Origin: Tumebacillus avium
GTDB taxonomy: Bacteria > Bacillota > Bacilli > Tumebacillales > Tumebacillaceae
Assembly: GCF_002162355.1 (NCBI RefSeq)
Contig: NZ_CP021434.1
Location: 3,096,001-3,160,000, forward strand
Reading direction: 5' to 3'
Length of the DNA: 64,000 nt
The notes under the pieces were generated by a model. That model worked only from the letters and a program-made list of their open reading frames with translations, did no database searches and was not told the DNA's origin. The stretch's first letter is position 1. Every line of letters starts with the position of its first letter. The position numbers were made by a program, and so were the translations under genes. Shown one piece after another: positions 55,658 to 63,374 of the stretch.

Positions 55658-56851
55658 ATGTATACAACGTTTATCGTTCGCATGGGCGGCGAGATCGCCA
55701 TCAAAGGCAAGAACCGCCCGCAATTTGAGAAAGCATTGCTGGAAAACATGCGCCTGTCGGTCAAAGGCATGGGCGTTAAGATCACCCGCATGGGCGGCCG
55801 CATCGAAGTGAATGTCGGCGAGGGCGACCCGCAGGAAGTGGCGGAGCAGTTGACACAAGTGATGGGCGTCTCTTCGATTTCGCCGGTGGCGGAAGCGGAC
55901 CTCGACCTCGACAACATCAAGGAAACCGCCTTGCGCGTGGTGCAGGATGCGCTGGAGAAGCGCCAGACGCCGGTCACCTTTAAGGTGGAGGCGCGCCGCG
56001 CCAACAAGCTGTTCCCGCTGGAATCGCCGCAGATCATGCAGGAAGTGGGCCGCTATGTTTTGTCCAAGATCGGCGAAGGCCGCTTGAAAGTTGATGTGCG
56101 CAAGCCGGAGCTGACCCTGACGGTGGAAGTGCGCGAGACGAAAACGTATGTCATGTGCGACGTCCTCGACGGTCCGGGCGGCTTGCCGGTCGGGACGTCG
56201 GGACGCGTCATGCTGCTGCTCTCCGGCGGCATCGATTCGCCGGTCGCCGGATGGCTGGCGATGAAGCGCGGGGCGACGGTGGAAGCGATTCATTTCCACT
56301 CCTTCCCGTTCACTTCGGAGCGCTCGCAGGAGAAGGTCAATGACCTGGCGAAGATCCTCGCCAAACACGGCGCGCGCGTGCGCTTGCACAACGTGCATTT
56401 TACGGAGATTCAAAAGGCGATCCGCCAGCAGGTGCCGGAGGAATATTCGATCACGATCATGCGCCGCTTCATGATGCGCATCGCGGAGAAGCTGGCCTAT
56501 CAGCGCAAAGCGTTGGCGCTGGTGACGGGCGAATCGCTCGGTCAGGTGGCGAGCCAGACCCTGGAGAGCATGTACACGATCAACAACGTGACGAACATGC
56601 CGATCCTGCGTCCTTTGGTAGCGATGGACAAGCGCGACATCATGGACATCGCCAAGAAGATCGGAACGTACGAGACTTCGATTTTGCCGTATGAAGACTG
56701 CTGCACGATCTTCACGCCGAAAAATCCGAAGACGCGCCCAAAATTGCACGAAGCGGAGCGGGCGGAAGAGAAGCTCGACATCGAGGCGCTGATCGCCGAA
56801 GCGCTGGAGAAGACCGAGTCGATTTTGTTCACCCGCGCGGAAAGCATGTAA
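55658..56851 (+). CDS. thiI: tRNA 4-thiouridine synthase
   Basis: A 397-residue protein: N-terminal ferredoxin-like domain, THUMP domain (~60-165), then the PP-loop ATPase domain with L-L-L-S-G-G-I-D-S-P-V. It activates U8 of tRNA by adenylation for sulfur insertion. It lacks the C-terminal rhodanese domain of the E. coli enzyme, as is usual in Bacilli, so the desulfurase upstream must give sulfur directly. GGAGGTAGG precedes ATG 55658. Confidence 0.95.
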   Translation: MYTTFIVRMGGEIAIKGKNRPQFEKALLENMRLSVKGMGVKITRMGGRIEVNVGEGDPQEVAEQLTQVMGVSSISPVAEADLDLDNIKETALRVVQDALEKRQTPVTFKVEARRANKLFPLESPQIMQEVGRYVLSKIGEGRLKVDVRKPELTLTVEVRETKTYVMCDVLDGPGGLPVGTSGRVMLLLSGGIDSPVAGWLAMKRGATVEAIHFHSFPFTSERSQEKVNDLAKILAKHGARVRLHNVHFTEIQKAIRQQVPEEYSITIMRRFMMRIAEKLAYQRKALALVTGESLGQVASQTLESMYTINNVTNMPILRPLVAMDKRDIMDIAKKIGTYETSILPYEDCCTIFTPKNPKTRPKLHEAERAEEKLDIEALIAEALEKTESILFTRAESM

Positions 56852-56938
56852 GCCGAGCCGGGCGAACTCCCACATAGTACCGCGAATTGGCGGACACACT
56901 ACTCCCAGAACTTAATTTTCTTGGAGGAGTGTGAGACG

Positions 56939-57082
56939 ATGGCTGTAAAAGTGATGCGTACGCTGCGGATCGTCTCCACGATCGCAGGGGTCGTGGCGGG
57001 CGTGATGGAGCTTCGAAACATGTATTTCCGCCGCAAGCGGATGTGGCATGTGCTGCGTCTATTGATTCGTCAGGTCGGGTAG
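56939..57082 (+). CDS. Small basic protein with a hydrophobic segment (47 residues)
   Basis: ATG 56939 follows TTGGAGGAG. The peptide has a hydrophobic stretch I-V-S-T-I-A-G-V-V-A-G-V-M and two basic ends (R-R-K-R-M and L-I-R-Q). It ends at TAG 57080-57082, followed by a strong terminator (57084-57125). Probably a real small gene; function unknown. Confidence 0.6.
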   Translation: MAVKVMRTLRIVSTIAGVVAGVMELRNMYFRRKRMWHVLRLLIRQVG

Positions 57083-57083
57083 T

Positions 57084-57126
57084 CGATACCACCTCTTTCT
57101 ATAAATTGGAAAGAGGTGGTTTTTGC
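57084..57126 (+). terminator. Intrinsic terminator
   Basis: ACCACCTCTTT and AAAGAGGTGGT pair around CTATAAATTGG, followed by TTTTG. Confidence 0.88.
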
Positions 57127-57222
57127 GTTGCCCACATGATGAGGTTAAATTTCGTTGAATTGGCATATACATAGAGAACCTCAACTTTTCAGACAATTCA
57201 ACCGGCGAAGGAGGGCCCTTCG

Positions 57223-57849
57223 ATGAAAAAAGTACGTCAGGATGCATGGTCCCAGGCAGACGACAGCTTGCTCGCGGAGATCATTTTGCGCCATGTGCGC
57301 ACCGGCAGCACCCAGCTGGCCGCGTTTCAGGAGGCGAGCAAGTCGCTTGGCCGAACGGCTGCCGCGACCGGCTACCGGTGGAATGCGATCGTGCGCAAAG
57401 AGTATGCGGCGCAGATTGAGATCGCCAAAGCGCAGTGGCGAGATGAGAAAGGTCAGGTCAAGGCGGACGGCATGGTGCCTAGCGTGCTCTCTGTCTTTGT
57501 TCCGGAGGAGACGGCGGCTGCTCCGGCGCTCGACTGGCCGGACGTGCTGAAGTTTTTGAAAGGGCAAAAAGGGGAAATCGGGCAGTTGCAGACCCGGCTC
57601 GCGCAACTGGAGCGGGAGTTGGCGGTGAAAACGGCAGAAACTGTGCGGCTGGCCGAAGAGAACCGGTCGCTTGGCTCGGAGCTGAACCGCGTCGGGCAGG
57701 AGCTGTCGATCGTCAAGGACGACTACTCCGCGCTGGTCGGGATCATGGAGCGGGCCCGCAAGATGGCACTGGTCGGCGAGCAGTTGATCGAGGAGAACCC
57801 GGTGGCTTTTGTGATGGAGGAAAACGGCAATCTGGAGCGGATGAAATAG
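57223..57849 (+). CDS. rsfA: RsfA-family prespore transcription regulator
   Basis: A 208-residue protein. Residues 1-~55 are a Myb/SANT-like DNA-binding domain (R-Q-D-A-W-S-Q-A-D-D-S-L-L-A-E, then G-R-T-A-A-A-T-G-Y-R-W-N). Residues ~115-180 are a coiled coil. This is the RsfA layout; in Bacillus it tunes sigma-F-dependent genes in the forespore. GAAGGAGGGC precedes ATG 57223. It could be another member of the same family, since Bacilli carry several. Confidence 0.82.
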   Translation: MKKVRQDAWSQADDSLLAEIILRHVRTGSTQLAAFQEASKSLGRTAAATGYRWNAIVRKEYAAQIEIAKAQWRDEKGQVKADGMVPSVLSVFVPEETAAAPALDWPDVLKFLKGQKGEIGQLQTRLAQLERELAVKTAETVRLAEENRSLGSELNRVGQELSIVKDDYSALVGIMERARKMALVGEQLIEENPVAFVMEENGNLERMK

Positions 57850-57862
57850 CGGGAAACAAGAA

Positions 57863-57895
57863 AGTGCGCTGACCTAGGTCAGCGCACTTTTGTTT
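57863..57895. terminator. Intrinsic terminator between convergent genes
   Basis: AAAGTGCGCTGAC and GTCAGCGCACTTT with a CTAG centre, then TGTTT. Confidence 0.9.
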
Positions 57896-58085
57896 AGTGT
57901 TTCGTCGAGTCGTCCTCATCGACAAACTCGATCGCTTCTAATTGTTCGCGGAAGTTCTTGCGGAACACATTGAGGTACTCTTCGCGCAGGGCTTGTTGTT
58001 CCTTCGCTTCTTCCGGCGTCAGCGTGCCTGCCTTTTTCTTGCGGGCGAGCACATTGATGCGTTCGATTTTATCAGGGGTCAGCAT
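57894..58085 (-). CDS. DUF896 family protein
   Basis: A 63-residue helical hairpin protein: R-I-N-V-L-A-R-K-K-K-A-G-T-L-T-P-E-E-A-K-E-Q and L-R-E-E-Y-L-N-V-F-R-K-N-F-R-E-Q-L. This is the DUF896 (YnzC) signature of Bacilli; some members are damage-induced, role unclear. AAAGGAGGCAGC precedes ATG 58085. Confidence 0.93.
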   Translation of the reverse strand: MLTPDKIERINVLARKKKAGTLTPEEAKEQQALREEYLNVFRKNFREQLEAIEFVDEDDSTKH

Positions 58086-58141
58086 GTTGCTGCCTCCTTT
58101 CTATCTGGGCAAAATAACTCCCCGTTAGTGTACAAGAAAAA

Positions 58142-58172
58142 GAACTGGGCGTCAAAAATTGCACGCCCAGCC
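58142..58172 (-). terminator. Intrinsic terminator of the YlbP-like gene
   Basis: CTGGGCGT and ACGCCCAG pair around CAAAAATTGC, with a T-run on the minus strand. Confidence 0.8.
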
Positions 58173-58180
58173 GAACGGTG

Positions 58181-58636
58181 TTACGCTTCCGGCTGCCACA
58201 CGTACGGGTTCTCCCCGCGGTCGCGCACCGGGTCGTATTTGACAGGTTTGAAGCCGAGCTTCAGGAAAAAGTCCTGTGCGCCAAGCCGGACGTTTGTCTT
58301 GACCGGCAGTCCTTGCTCTTTGGCGAACTGGACGAGCAGTGCGCCGTAGCCTTTGCCTTTGTAGCCGGGCAGAACTTCCAGCTTCATCAGCTCATGGTAC
58401 GAGGTAGGCGGATCGAAGTAACGGTCATATTTGTCGAGAATGCGGTATAAGCTCATGCGGGCGACGAGTTTGCCTTCTTCGTAGATCCCGTAAAAGGGCG
58501 AGACAGTCTGATCTTCGACCAGGTCTGCTTTTAAATCCTCCATCATCGACAGCTCTTCCAAGCCGTTTTCACGGAATTTGCGGAACTCCTCGAGGGTCTT
58601 GTAGTTGATCTGCAGCTTTTGCACTTGCGGCGACAT
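58181..58636 (-). CDS. YlbP-like GNAT N-acetyltransferase
   Basis: A 151-residue acetyltransferase. The acetyl-CoA loop is L-P-G-Y-K-G-K-G-Y-G near residue 93, the region before it reads P-F-Y-G-I-Y-E-E-G-K-L-V-A-R-M-S-L-Y, and the end R-D-R-G-E-N-P-Y-V-W is typical of the YlbP group. Substrate unknown. GAAGGGAGGG precedes the ATG. Two hundred bases of gene-poor DNA separate it from the next gene. Confidence 0.88.
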   Translation of the reverse strand: MSPQVQKLQINYKTLEEFRKFRENGLEELSMMEDLKADLVEDQTVSPFYGIYEEGKLVARMSLYRILDKYDRYFDPPTSYHELMKLEVLPGYKGKGYGALLVQFAKEQGLPVKTNVRLGAQDFFLKLGFKPVKYDPVRDRGENPYVWQPEA

Positions 58637-58736
58637 GGCTGTCCCTCCCTTCAGCGTGTGTTCTTCCCTTTATTATATCGGAAAAGAAGAAACATTTGCC
58701 ACAAATTGTTCGTCAAATTAAAGGAAGGGACGGCGG

Positions 58737-59156
58737 TCAGGCAACGCGAAGTGTCAGGAAGGCGCTGATGATTTCGCGGAGATGGCCGCTCGGGTTGTCC
58801 TGCAGCGGGAAGTGCTCGGCCGGCAGATTGGCGGGCGGAACATGTCCGGCTGTGGTCAGCACCAGTGTCGGGATCTGCGCAGGCACGTCCGGGGTGTGCT
58901 CCGGCGGGTTGAGCAGCAGGATTCCGGCGATGCGGCCGGGCAGACCGGCTGCCACTTCCAGCGCCGGGATGCAGTCCGCTTCCGACGCGGCGAGGATCAC
59001 GCGCTCCCAGACCAGAGCATCGAGGACTTCCATCGCTTCGGCAGACGAGTCGATCGTCAGCACGGCGGCCGCGTAGACGGGAGTCGGGTCGGCGGAGATC
59101 TCTTCGAGCAGGGTGGAGCAGGCGTTTTTTTGCAGGATGAGCACGTGTTTGTACAT
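58737..59156 (-). CDS. Reduced alpha/beta-hydrolase-like protein without a nucleophile elbow
   Basis: A 139-residue protein. V-I-L-A-A-S-E-A-D-C-I-P-A-L-E-V-A-A-G-L followed by R-I-A-G-I-L-L-L-N-P-P-E has the strand-helix-strand order of an alpha/beta hydrolase around the nucleophile, and P-T-L-V-L-T-T-A-G-H follows as in the acid loop. But G-x-S-x-G has become A-A-S-E-A and the catalytic His segment is unclear. It is about half the usual length. Probably non-enzymatic, or a different fold altogether. ATG 59156 follows GGAGGAATT. Confidence 0.55.
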   Translation of the reverse strand: MYKHVLILQKNACSTLLEEISADPTPVYAAAVLTIDSSAEAMEVLDALVWERVILAASEADCIPALEVAAGLPGRIAGILLLNPPEHTPDVPAQIPTLVLTTAGHVPPANLPAEHFPLQDNPSGHLREIISAFLTLRVA

Positions 59157-59239
59157 GAATAAATTCCTCCGTTCCTAGCAAGTGGTTTACGAGATTGATA
59201 TGCTCGCCGGGAACGGTTTATGCAGAAGGGGATTGAAAA

Positions 59240-59965
59240 ATGAACGTGGTTTTGATCGATTTGGATGAGACGCTGTCCGATCACCGGCATTCGTCACGCG
59301 CGGGCATCGGCACGCTGTGGCACGAGCATCCGGCTTTGCAGCAAAAGACGGTCGAGGAGCTGGAGCATGAGTTTTGGATCATGCTCGACAGCATGCACAG
59401 CGAAGTGCTGAAAGGCAACCTGACGCTGGAGCAGGCGCGGGTGGAACGCTTTCGCCGGCTGTTTGCCGGATGCGGGCAGGAGATGGCGGCGGTGGAGATC
59501 GACGCGCTGACCGAGCGCTATCAGGACGCCTATCGCCGTTCGCGGCGCGCGGTGCCGGGCGCGCATGAATTATTAAGGTGGCTTCGCGAGCAAGGGGCGA
59601 AGATCGCGGTGATCACCAATGGATTTACGACGGTGCAGCAGCAAAAATTGCGGGAGTGTGCGATCGAAGAGCTGATCGATCATCTGGTCACATCGGAGGC
59701 GGCCGGGGCGCAGAAGCCGGATGAGGCCGCATTTGCAGAAGCGCTGCGCTTGACGGGCGGCCTTGCAGAACACGCCGTGATGATCGGCGATTCCTGGCAC
59801 GCCGACGTGAACGGCGCGGCACAGCTTGGGATCAAAGCGTTCTGGCTGAATCGGCGCGGGGAATCCTGCCCCGACCCATCGCTGGCGGTGGAGATCAGCG
59901 ACTTGTCGGAACTGCCCGCTCTATTGTCGGCCCATTGGAACACCCTCAAAAACAGCCGCGCCTGA
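59240..59965 (+). CDS. HAD-superfamily hydrolase (subfamily I)
   Basis: A 241-residue phosphatase-type protein. The nucleophile motif is L-I-D-L-D-E-T-L, motif II I-T-N-G-F near residue 130, the Lys in Q-K-P-D near 157 and motif IV M-I-G-D-S-W-H-A-D near 182. A helical cap is inserted after motif I. It resembles YjjG/YsaA-like nucleotidases; substrate uncertain. GGGGATTG precedes ATG 59240. Confidence 0.9.
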   Translation: MNVVLIDLDETLSDHRHSSRAGIGTLWHEHPALQQKTVEELEHEFWIMLDSMHSEVLKGNLTLEQARVERFRRLFAGCGQEMAAVEIDALTERYQDAYRRSRRAVPGAHELLRWLREQGAKIAVITNGFTTVQQQKLRECAIEELIDHLVTSEAAGAQKPDEAAFAEALRLTGGLAEHAVMIGDSWHADVNGAAQLGIKAFWLNRRGESCPDPSLAVEISDLSELPALLSAHWNTLKNSRA

Positions 59966-59999
59966 CGAAATCTTAGGGAGAGCATTGTTCAACGCCAAG

Positions 60000-60015
60000 G
60001 TAACATTTCTGTTAC
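60000..60015. promoter_or_regulatory. Inverted repeat upstream of the PASTA protein gene
   Basis: GTAACA-TTTC-TGTTAC is a perfect palindrome 156 bases before the start codon of the PASTA gene. The rest of the 205-bp gap shows no gene. Confidence 0.4.
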
Positions 60016-60170
60016 AATCTAGCGTTTTGCGTCTATCTTCTGACTGGAAGGTATAAACTAGTAGAAATGTTACCCGCATAATCCACGGTTTTGATACGTA
60101 TTACGTATATGATGACCCGCGAAGATTGTCCGATTGTCTGAGTCGCGGGGAATACGACGGGGGGATTGGC

Positions 60171-61667
60171 ATGAACGAGCGAATCTTGGCAGGCCGGTAC
60201 CGGCTGCAGGAAGCGATCGGCGGTGCATCCGATCTGTTTTTGGCACACGACGAGTCGCTGATGCGTCAAGTGGCGGTGAAACGCTTGCCGGGAAACGTGA
60301 CGGATTCGAACCGTCAACATTGGGAACAGGAAATCGCCAAAGCGGCAGGGCTGCATCATCCGCATCTGCTGGGAGTATATGATGTGGTTGTCGAAGCGGA
60401 CGGCATATATTTGATTACGGAAGACTTGGAAGGGGATACGCTGTCCCGCTGGCTGCGCGTGCAAGGCGCGGTTGGGGCGGAAACGGCGATCGACATCGCC
60501 CGGCAGCTGGCCGGTGCGGTCGTGCAGGCGGAGAAACACGGGATCTTGCAGATCTCGATCGACCCGGGCACGGTGCTGATCAACCAGGACGGCTTTTTGA
60601 AAGTGATCGGCTACGGACCTTTGTTGTCCGGGCGGGCGCAGACGGAGCGGGACTTGATCAAGACGATCGGCGTGCTGTTCTACGAGATGCTGACCGGCAA
60701 GCCGTTTTCGCATCTGGCGCCGGTGCCGCAGGTGGTGCAGGAGCTGCATCAGAGCCTGAGAGGGTCGGGCGTCGTGCACAGCTGGCTGCCCGAACGCATG
60801 GAGCGCATCGTGCTGCGGGCGCTTGGCTTTGTGTCGCAGGGCAGTTATGAAGGCATTCATGACCTGTACCGCGATGTGAAAGCGGTGCACCATGCGCTTG
60901 GCCAGCAGGCGGATCGTCCGGCCGAACCGGAACCGGAAGCGGGAGCGTCCTACATCGAGCGGATGAAAGACTCGATGCTCGAAGCTGCTCAGGAAGGCAT
61001 CGAAAAGGTCGCCAAGCTGCGCCACATGGAATTTGCCAAAAAAGTGGCGGAAGAGAGCACGCCGAAGCGCTTCTCGCTGCTGCCGTATATCGGCGTGCTG
61101 GTGGTCGTGGTGCTGGTGATCGGCGGTTTGTGGTGGTCGCTCGGCGATGAGACGACCACAGCGTCGACCGACGCGCACCAGCAGGGGTCGAGACAGTTTG
61201 TGATGCCCGATCTGCTGGGCAAGACGGAGCAGGAAGCGGTGCAGGCGCTGGCCGACAACGGCTATCCGAAAGCGAAGATTCAATGGGTCTTCAGCGTGAC
61301 CGATGACAGCGAGACCAAAGGCAAGATCTATCGCCAGTCGGTCGATCCGGGCGAGAGCGTGACCGGGCAGGAGAAAATGATCATCCTGACTGTCAACGGC
61401 ACCGCTTCCACAGCGGGCAACTCAGCCGGAAATGCGGGCGATCCGTCCGGCGAGGAACCACGCGAGCCGGTGGCGGCCGGTGAAATTCCCGACCTGCGCG
61501 GCTTGAGCAAGCAGGAAGCGGAACAGTTGATGCTTAAACACGGGTACCACTATTCGTTTTACATCAACAAAGGCGATACCCCGTCCGGCACGGTTTACAG
61601 CCAGTCGCCGGCGGCAGGCACAAAAGCTGCGCAAGGCGCCGATGTGACGTTTTACGTATCGCAGTAA
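60171..61667 (+). CDS. PASTA-domain pseudokinase, membrane anchored
   Basis: A 498-residue protein with the PrkC/PknB order: kinase-like domain (1-~250), juxtamembrane linker, one membrane helix (~303-323) and two PASTA domains (~342-408 and ~438-498). K37 in V-A-V-K and E54 are kept. But the HRD triad is Q-I-S (127-129), the Lys two positions on is D131, the Mg Asn is T134 and D-F-G is G-Y-G (147-149). The glycine loop is also poor. So it should not transfer phosphate; it may bind muropeptides outside and a partner inside. GGGGGG precedes ATG 60171. Confidence 0.88.
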   Translation: MNERILAGRYRLQEAIGGASDLFLAHDESLMRQVAVKRLPGNVTDSNRQHWEQEIAKAAGLHHPHLLGVYDVVVEADGIYLITEDLEGDTLSRWLRVQGAVGAETAIDIARQLAGAVVQAEKHGILQISIDPGTVLINQDGFLKVIGYGPLLSGRAQTERDLIKTIGVLFYEMLTGKPFSHLAPVPQVVQELHQSLRGSGVVHSWLPERMERIVLRALGFVSQGSYEGIHDLYRDVKAVHHALGQQADRPAEPEPEAGASYIERMKDSMLEAAQEGIEKVAKLRHMEFAKKVAEESTPKRFSLLPYIGVLVVVVLVIGGLWWSLGDETTTASTDAHQQGSRQFVMPDLLGKTEQEAVQALADNGYPKAKIQWVFSVTDDSETKGKIYRQSVDPGESVTGQEKMIILTVNGTASTAGNSAGNAGDPSGEEPREPVAAGEIPDLRGLSKQEAEQLMLKHGYHYSFYINKGDTPSGTVYSQSPAAGTKAAQGADVTFYVSQ

Positions 61668-61679
61668 GCAAAGAAAAAG

Positions 61680-61714
61680 AAAGGCAGCCTGCATGTGCAG
61701 GCTGCCTTTTGTTA
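61680..61714 (+). terminator. Intrinsic terminator
   Basis: AAGGCAGCCTGCA (61681-61693) pairs with TGCAGGCTGCCTT (61696-61708), then TTG. Confidence 0.9.
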
Positions 61715-61716
61715 TG

Positions 61717-61962
61717 TTAGAGAATTCGCGGCTTGAGAAGTTCGAGGACTTCGCCTTCTTCCGGGAAGCGGCCGAGTTCCTTTTTGGAGAAGATCAGCTC
61801 TCCGTTGAAGGTGACTTCAAAAACGCCGCCGCTCGCCGGGATCAGCGTGAATTCACCGATTTTCGTCGTAAAGTGTCCAAGCAGTTCGTCCGTCAACCTG
61901 ACGGCTGTAGGCAAGTAGTTTCACATGTTGCAGTAGGCCAGTGTGATCACCGGTTTTTCCAT
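61717..61962 (-). CDS. SelW-like Rdx-family protein with an in-frame UGA (candidate selenoprotein)
   Basis: Reading from ATG 61962 (GGGGG eight bases upstream) gives 81 residues if TGA at 61921-61923 (codon 14) is read as selenocysteine: V-I-T-L-A-Y-C-N-M-U-N-Y-L-P-T-A-V-R-L-T. This places Sec in the C-x-x-U redox motif of SelW/Rdx proteins, whose usual form is Y-C-x-x-C/U. The rest (G-G-V-F-E-V-T-F-N-G-E-L-I-F-S-K-K-E) is the standard Rdx end. A hairpin fit for a bacterial SECIS lies 16 bases after the UGA. The gene is convergent to the PASTA gene. Confidence 0.78.
61890..61904 (-). promoter_or_regulatory. Bacterial SECIS-like hairpin
   Basis: On the minus strand CCGTCA (61904-61899), loop GGT, TGACGG (61895-61890). 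It starts 16 bases downstream of the in-frame TGA and shows a GGU apex, as SelB-binding hairpins do. Confidence 0.65.
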
Positions 61963-62084
61963 GTGCAATTCCCCCTTTGATGGTTGTGTTGATGCTTACG
62001 ATTTATTTTAGCATAGATGAGACTCTCTTTCGACAAACTGCGGATACTAGTGATAAAATTTAGAGAAAGAACGGAGGAATCGAA

Positions 62085-62474
62085 TTGACGATGGAATCGC
62101 TTGACATGTTTGAACCGGTCAGCGGGCTGGAAGATCTGGTGCAGATCTTGGAGACCTTGTTTGCGGATGACCGGGTGAGTGTGCGTTTGGAAATGCAGAT
62201 GGAGCGCGGAGAAGCGGTGACCGAGCTCGTGCTGGCACAGTTTAACGGCAGGCTTGACCTGTGCGATATCGTGATGTCGGAGCTGGAAGAAGAAGTGGCG
62301 CTGGAATTTTTGTTTCAGGAGATGAGCGGGCCGGAAGAGGCAGAGGAGCCAAGCGTCGTGACGATGCCGATCGACCCGCAGGATACGGAAGTTGACCTGC
62401 ATGAGCAGAAAGTGACGCTGGAGAGCGGACTGTTTACGCTGACGCTGACTCGTCTGCCCAAAGACCTCGCATGA
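62085..62474 (+). CDS. Hypothetical acidic protein
   Basis: A 129-residue soluble, strongly acidic protein with alternating strands and helices (L-E-D-L-V-Q-I-L-E-T-L-F-A-D-D-R-V-S-V-R-L-E-M-Q-M). TTG 62085 lies seven bases after GGAGG. It overlaps the MutT-like gene by four bases (ATGA). Family not recognised. Confidence 0.68.
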   Translation: MTMESLDMFEPVSGLEDLVQILETLFADDRVSVRLEMQMERGEAVTELVLAQFNGRLDLCDIVMSELEEEVALEFLFQEMSGPEEAEEPSVVTMPIDPQDTEVDLHEQKVTLESGLFTLTLTRLPKDLA

Positions 62475-62859
62475 AACAGCTCGTCGTCACAGCTGCTGTG
62501 ATCGAAAAGGACGGGCGTGTGCTGGTCGCCCAGCGCAAGCCCGACGCCCATATGGGGCTGAAGTGGGAGTTTCCGGGCGGCAAGTTGGAGTGGGGCGAAG
62601 ATCCGCGGGCCGGGCTGGTGCGGGAGATCGCCGAAGAGCTTGGCATCGAGATCGCGGTCGAAGAAGTGCTGGAAGTGGTGTCTCATACGTATGAAGACCG
62701 CCACATCGTGCTGATCGGCTACCGCTGCCGCTACCTGCGGGGGAACTGCGCCGCCTGGATGTGTATGATGTCCGCTATGTGGAACCGCAGGAACTGAAGC
62801 TGCTGGACATGGCGCCGGCCGACTGGCCGATCGTGGACAAACTGCTCGGCAGCAGCTAG
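62471..62859 (+). pseudogene. MutT-like Nudix hydrolase with a frameshift in a G-run
   Basis: The frame starts M-K-Q-L-V-V-T-A-A-V-I and has an intact Nudix box (G-G-K-L-E-W-G-E-D-P...R-E-I-A-E-E-L-G-I), so the catalytic part is whole. At five Gs (62739-62743) the frame breaks and stops at 62797. One more G would continue R-G-E-L-R-R-L-D-V-Y-D-V-R-Y-V-E-P-Q-E-L to TAG 62857-62859, the normal C-terminus, ~130 residues in all. Either a real mutation or a base-call error. It would hydrolyse oxidised or non-canonical (d)NTPs. Confidence 0.8.
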
Positions 62860-63158
62860 AGGAGCGGACGTTCCGGCGAGTAAAAGTCGCTGTGCGTGTA
62901 TTTGCCGGCGAGTTCGGCGAGCGTGAGGTGGCGCAGGTCGTAGAAGATCTCGGGAAGATCGGAGCCGACGTAAAACAGGGGATTGGACGCATAGCGCAGG
63001 TCGTATTCGCCTGGGGCTCCGGCCGCTTCCACGAGGTGGACTTCGACGTGCCCGTCAAAGATGGCGAGCGCGGTGTTGGGGGCGACCAGGCAGCCGGGAA
63101 TGCGGAAATGCCCGCCCGTTTCTTCGTTGGGCCAGCGGATCAGGATCAGAGATTGCAT
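62856..63158 (-). CDS. Hypothetical protein (100 residues)
   Basis: A soluble protein with a beta-rich first half (L-I-L-I-R-W-P-N-E-E-T, A-L-A-I-F-D-G-H-V-E-V-H-L-V) and a helical end (F-Y-D-L-R-H-L-T-L-A-E-L-A-G-K-Y). GGGAGGTATC precedes ATG 63158. It overlaps the end of the MutT-like gene by four bases, tail to tail. No family recognised. Confidence 0.68.
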   Translation of the reverse strand: MQSLILIRWPNEETGGHFRIPGCLVAPNTALAIFDGHVEVHLVEAAGAPGEYDLRYASNPLFYVGSDLPEIFYDLRHLTLAELAGKYTHSDFYSPERPLL

Positions 63159-63235
63159 CGTGTGATACCTCCCTAGCAGGAATGGGGTGCGCTTGGTATA
63201 ATGGGTGCCGCAGAGGGTGTTTTTGGTAGTTTGAT

Positions 63236-63252
63236 TATAGGTTGAAACTATA
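63236..63252. promoter_or_regulatory. Inverted repeat upstream of the XRE regulator gene
   Basis: TATAG-GTTGAAA-CTATA lies in the 216-bp gap 63159-63374, which also holds a TATAAT at ~63197. It could be the regulator's own operator. Confidence 0.4.
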
Positions 63253-63374
63253 GTGTGAGTCGAAAGGTTGAGGGGTGAAGGGGAGCGGAGAGGTGGTATT
63301 AGCTCTCGTAGGCGCTCTTTTTTGCCTGTCAGGGTCGTTTTTTCGTGAGAACGTGTGTTCGGAGGTGCGGGAAC

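Noticed and set aside
61717..61914. Rdx-like protein starting at TTG 61914, after the UGA
   Set aside because: It would lack the redox motif, and there is no ribosome site before that TTG, whereas ATG 61962 has one.
61921..61923. UGA in the SelW-like gene read as a simple nonsense mutation
   Set aside because: The codon falls exactly on the C-x-x-U position and a SECIS-like hairpin follows, which is unlikely by chance; still open until selABCD are checked.
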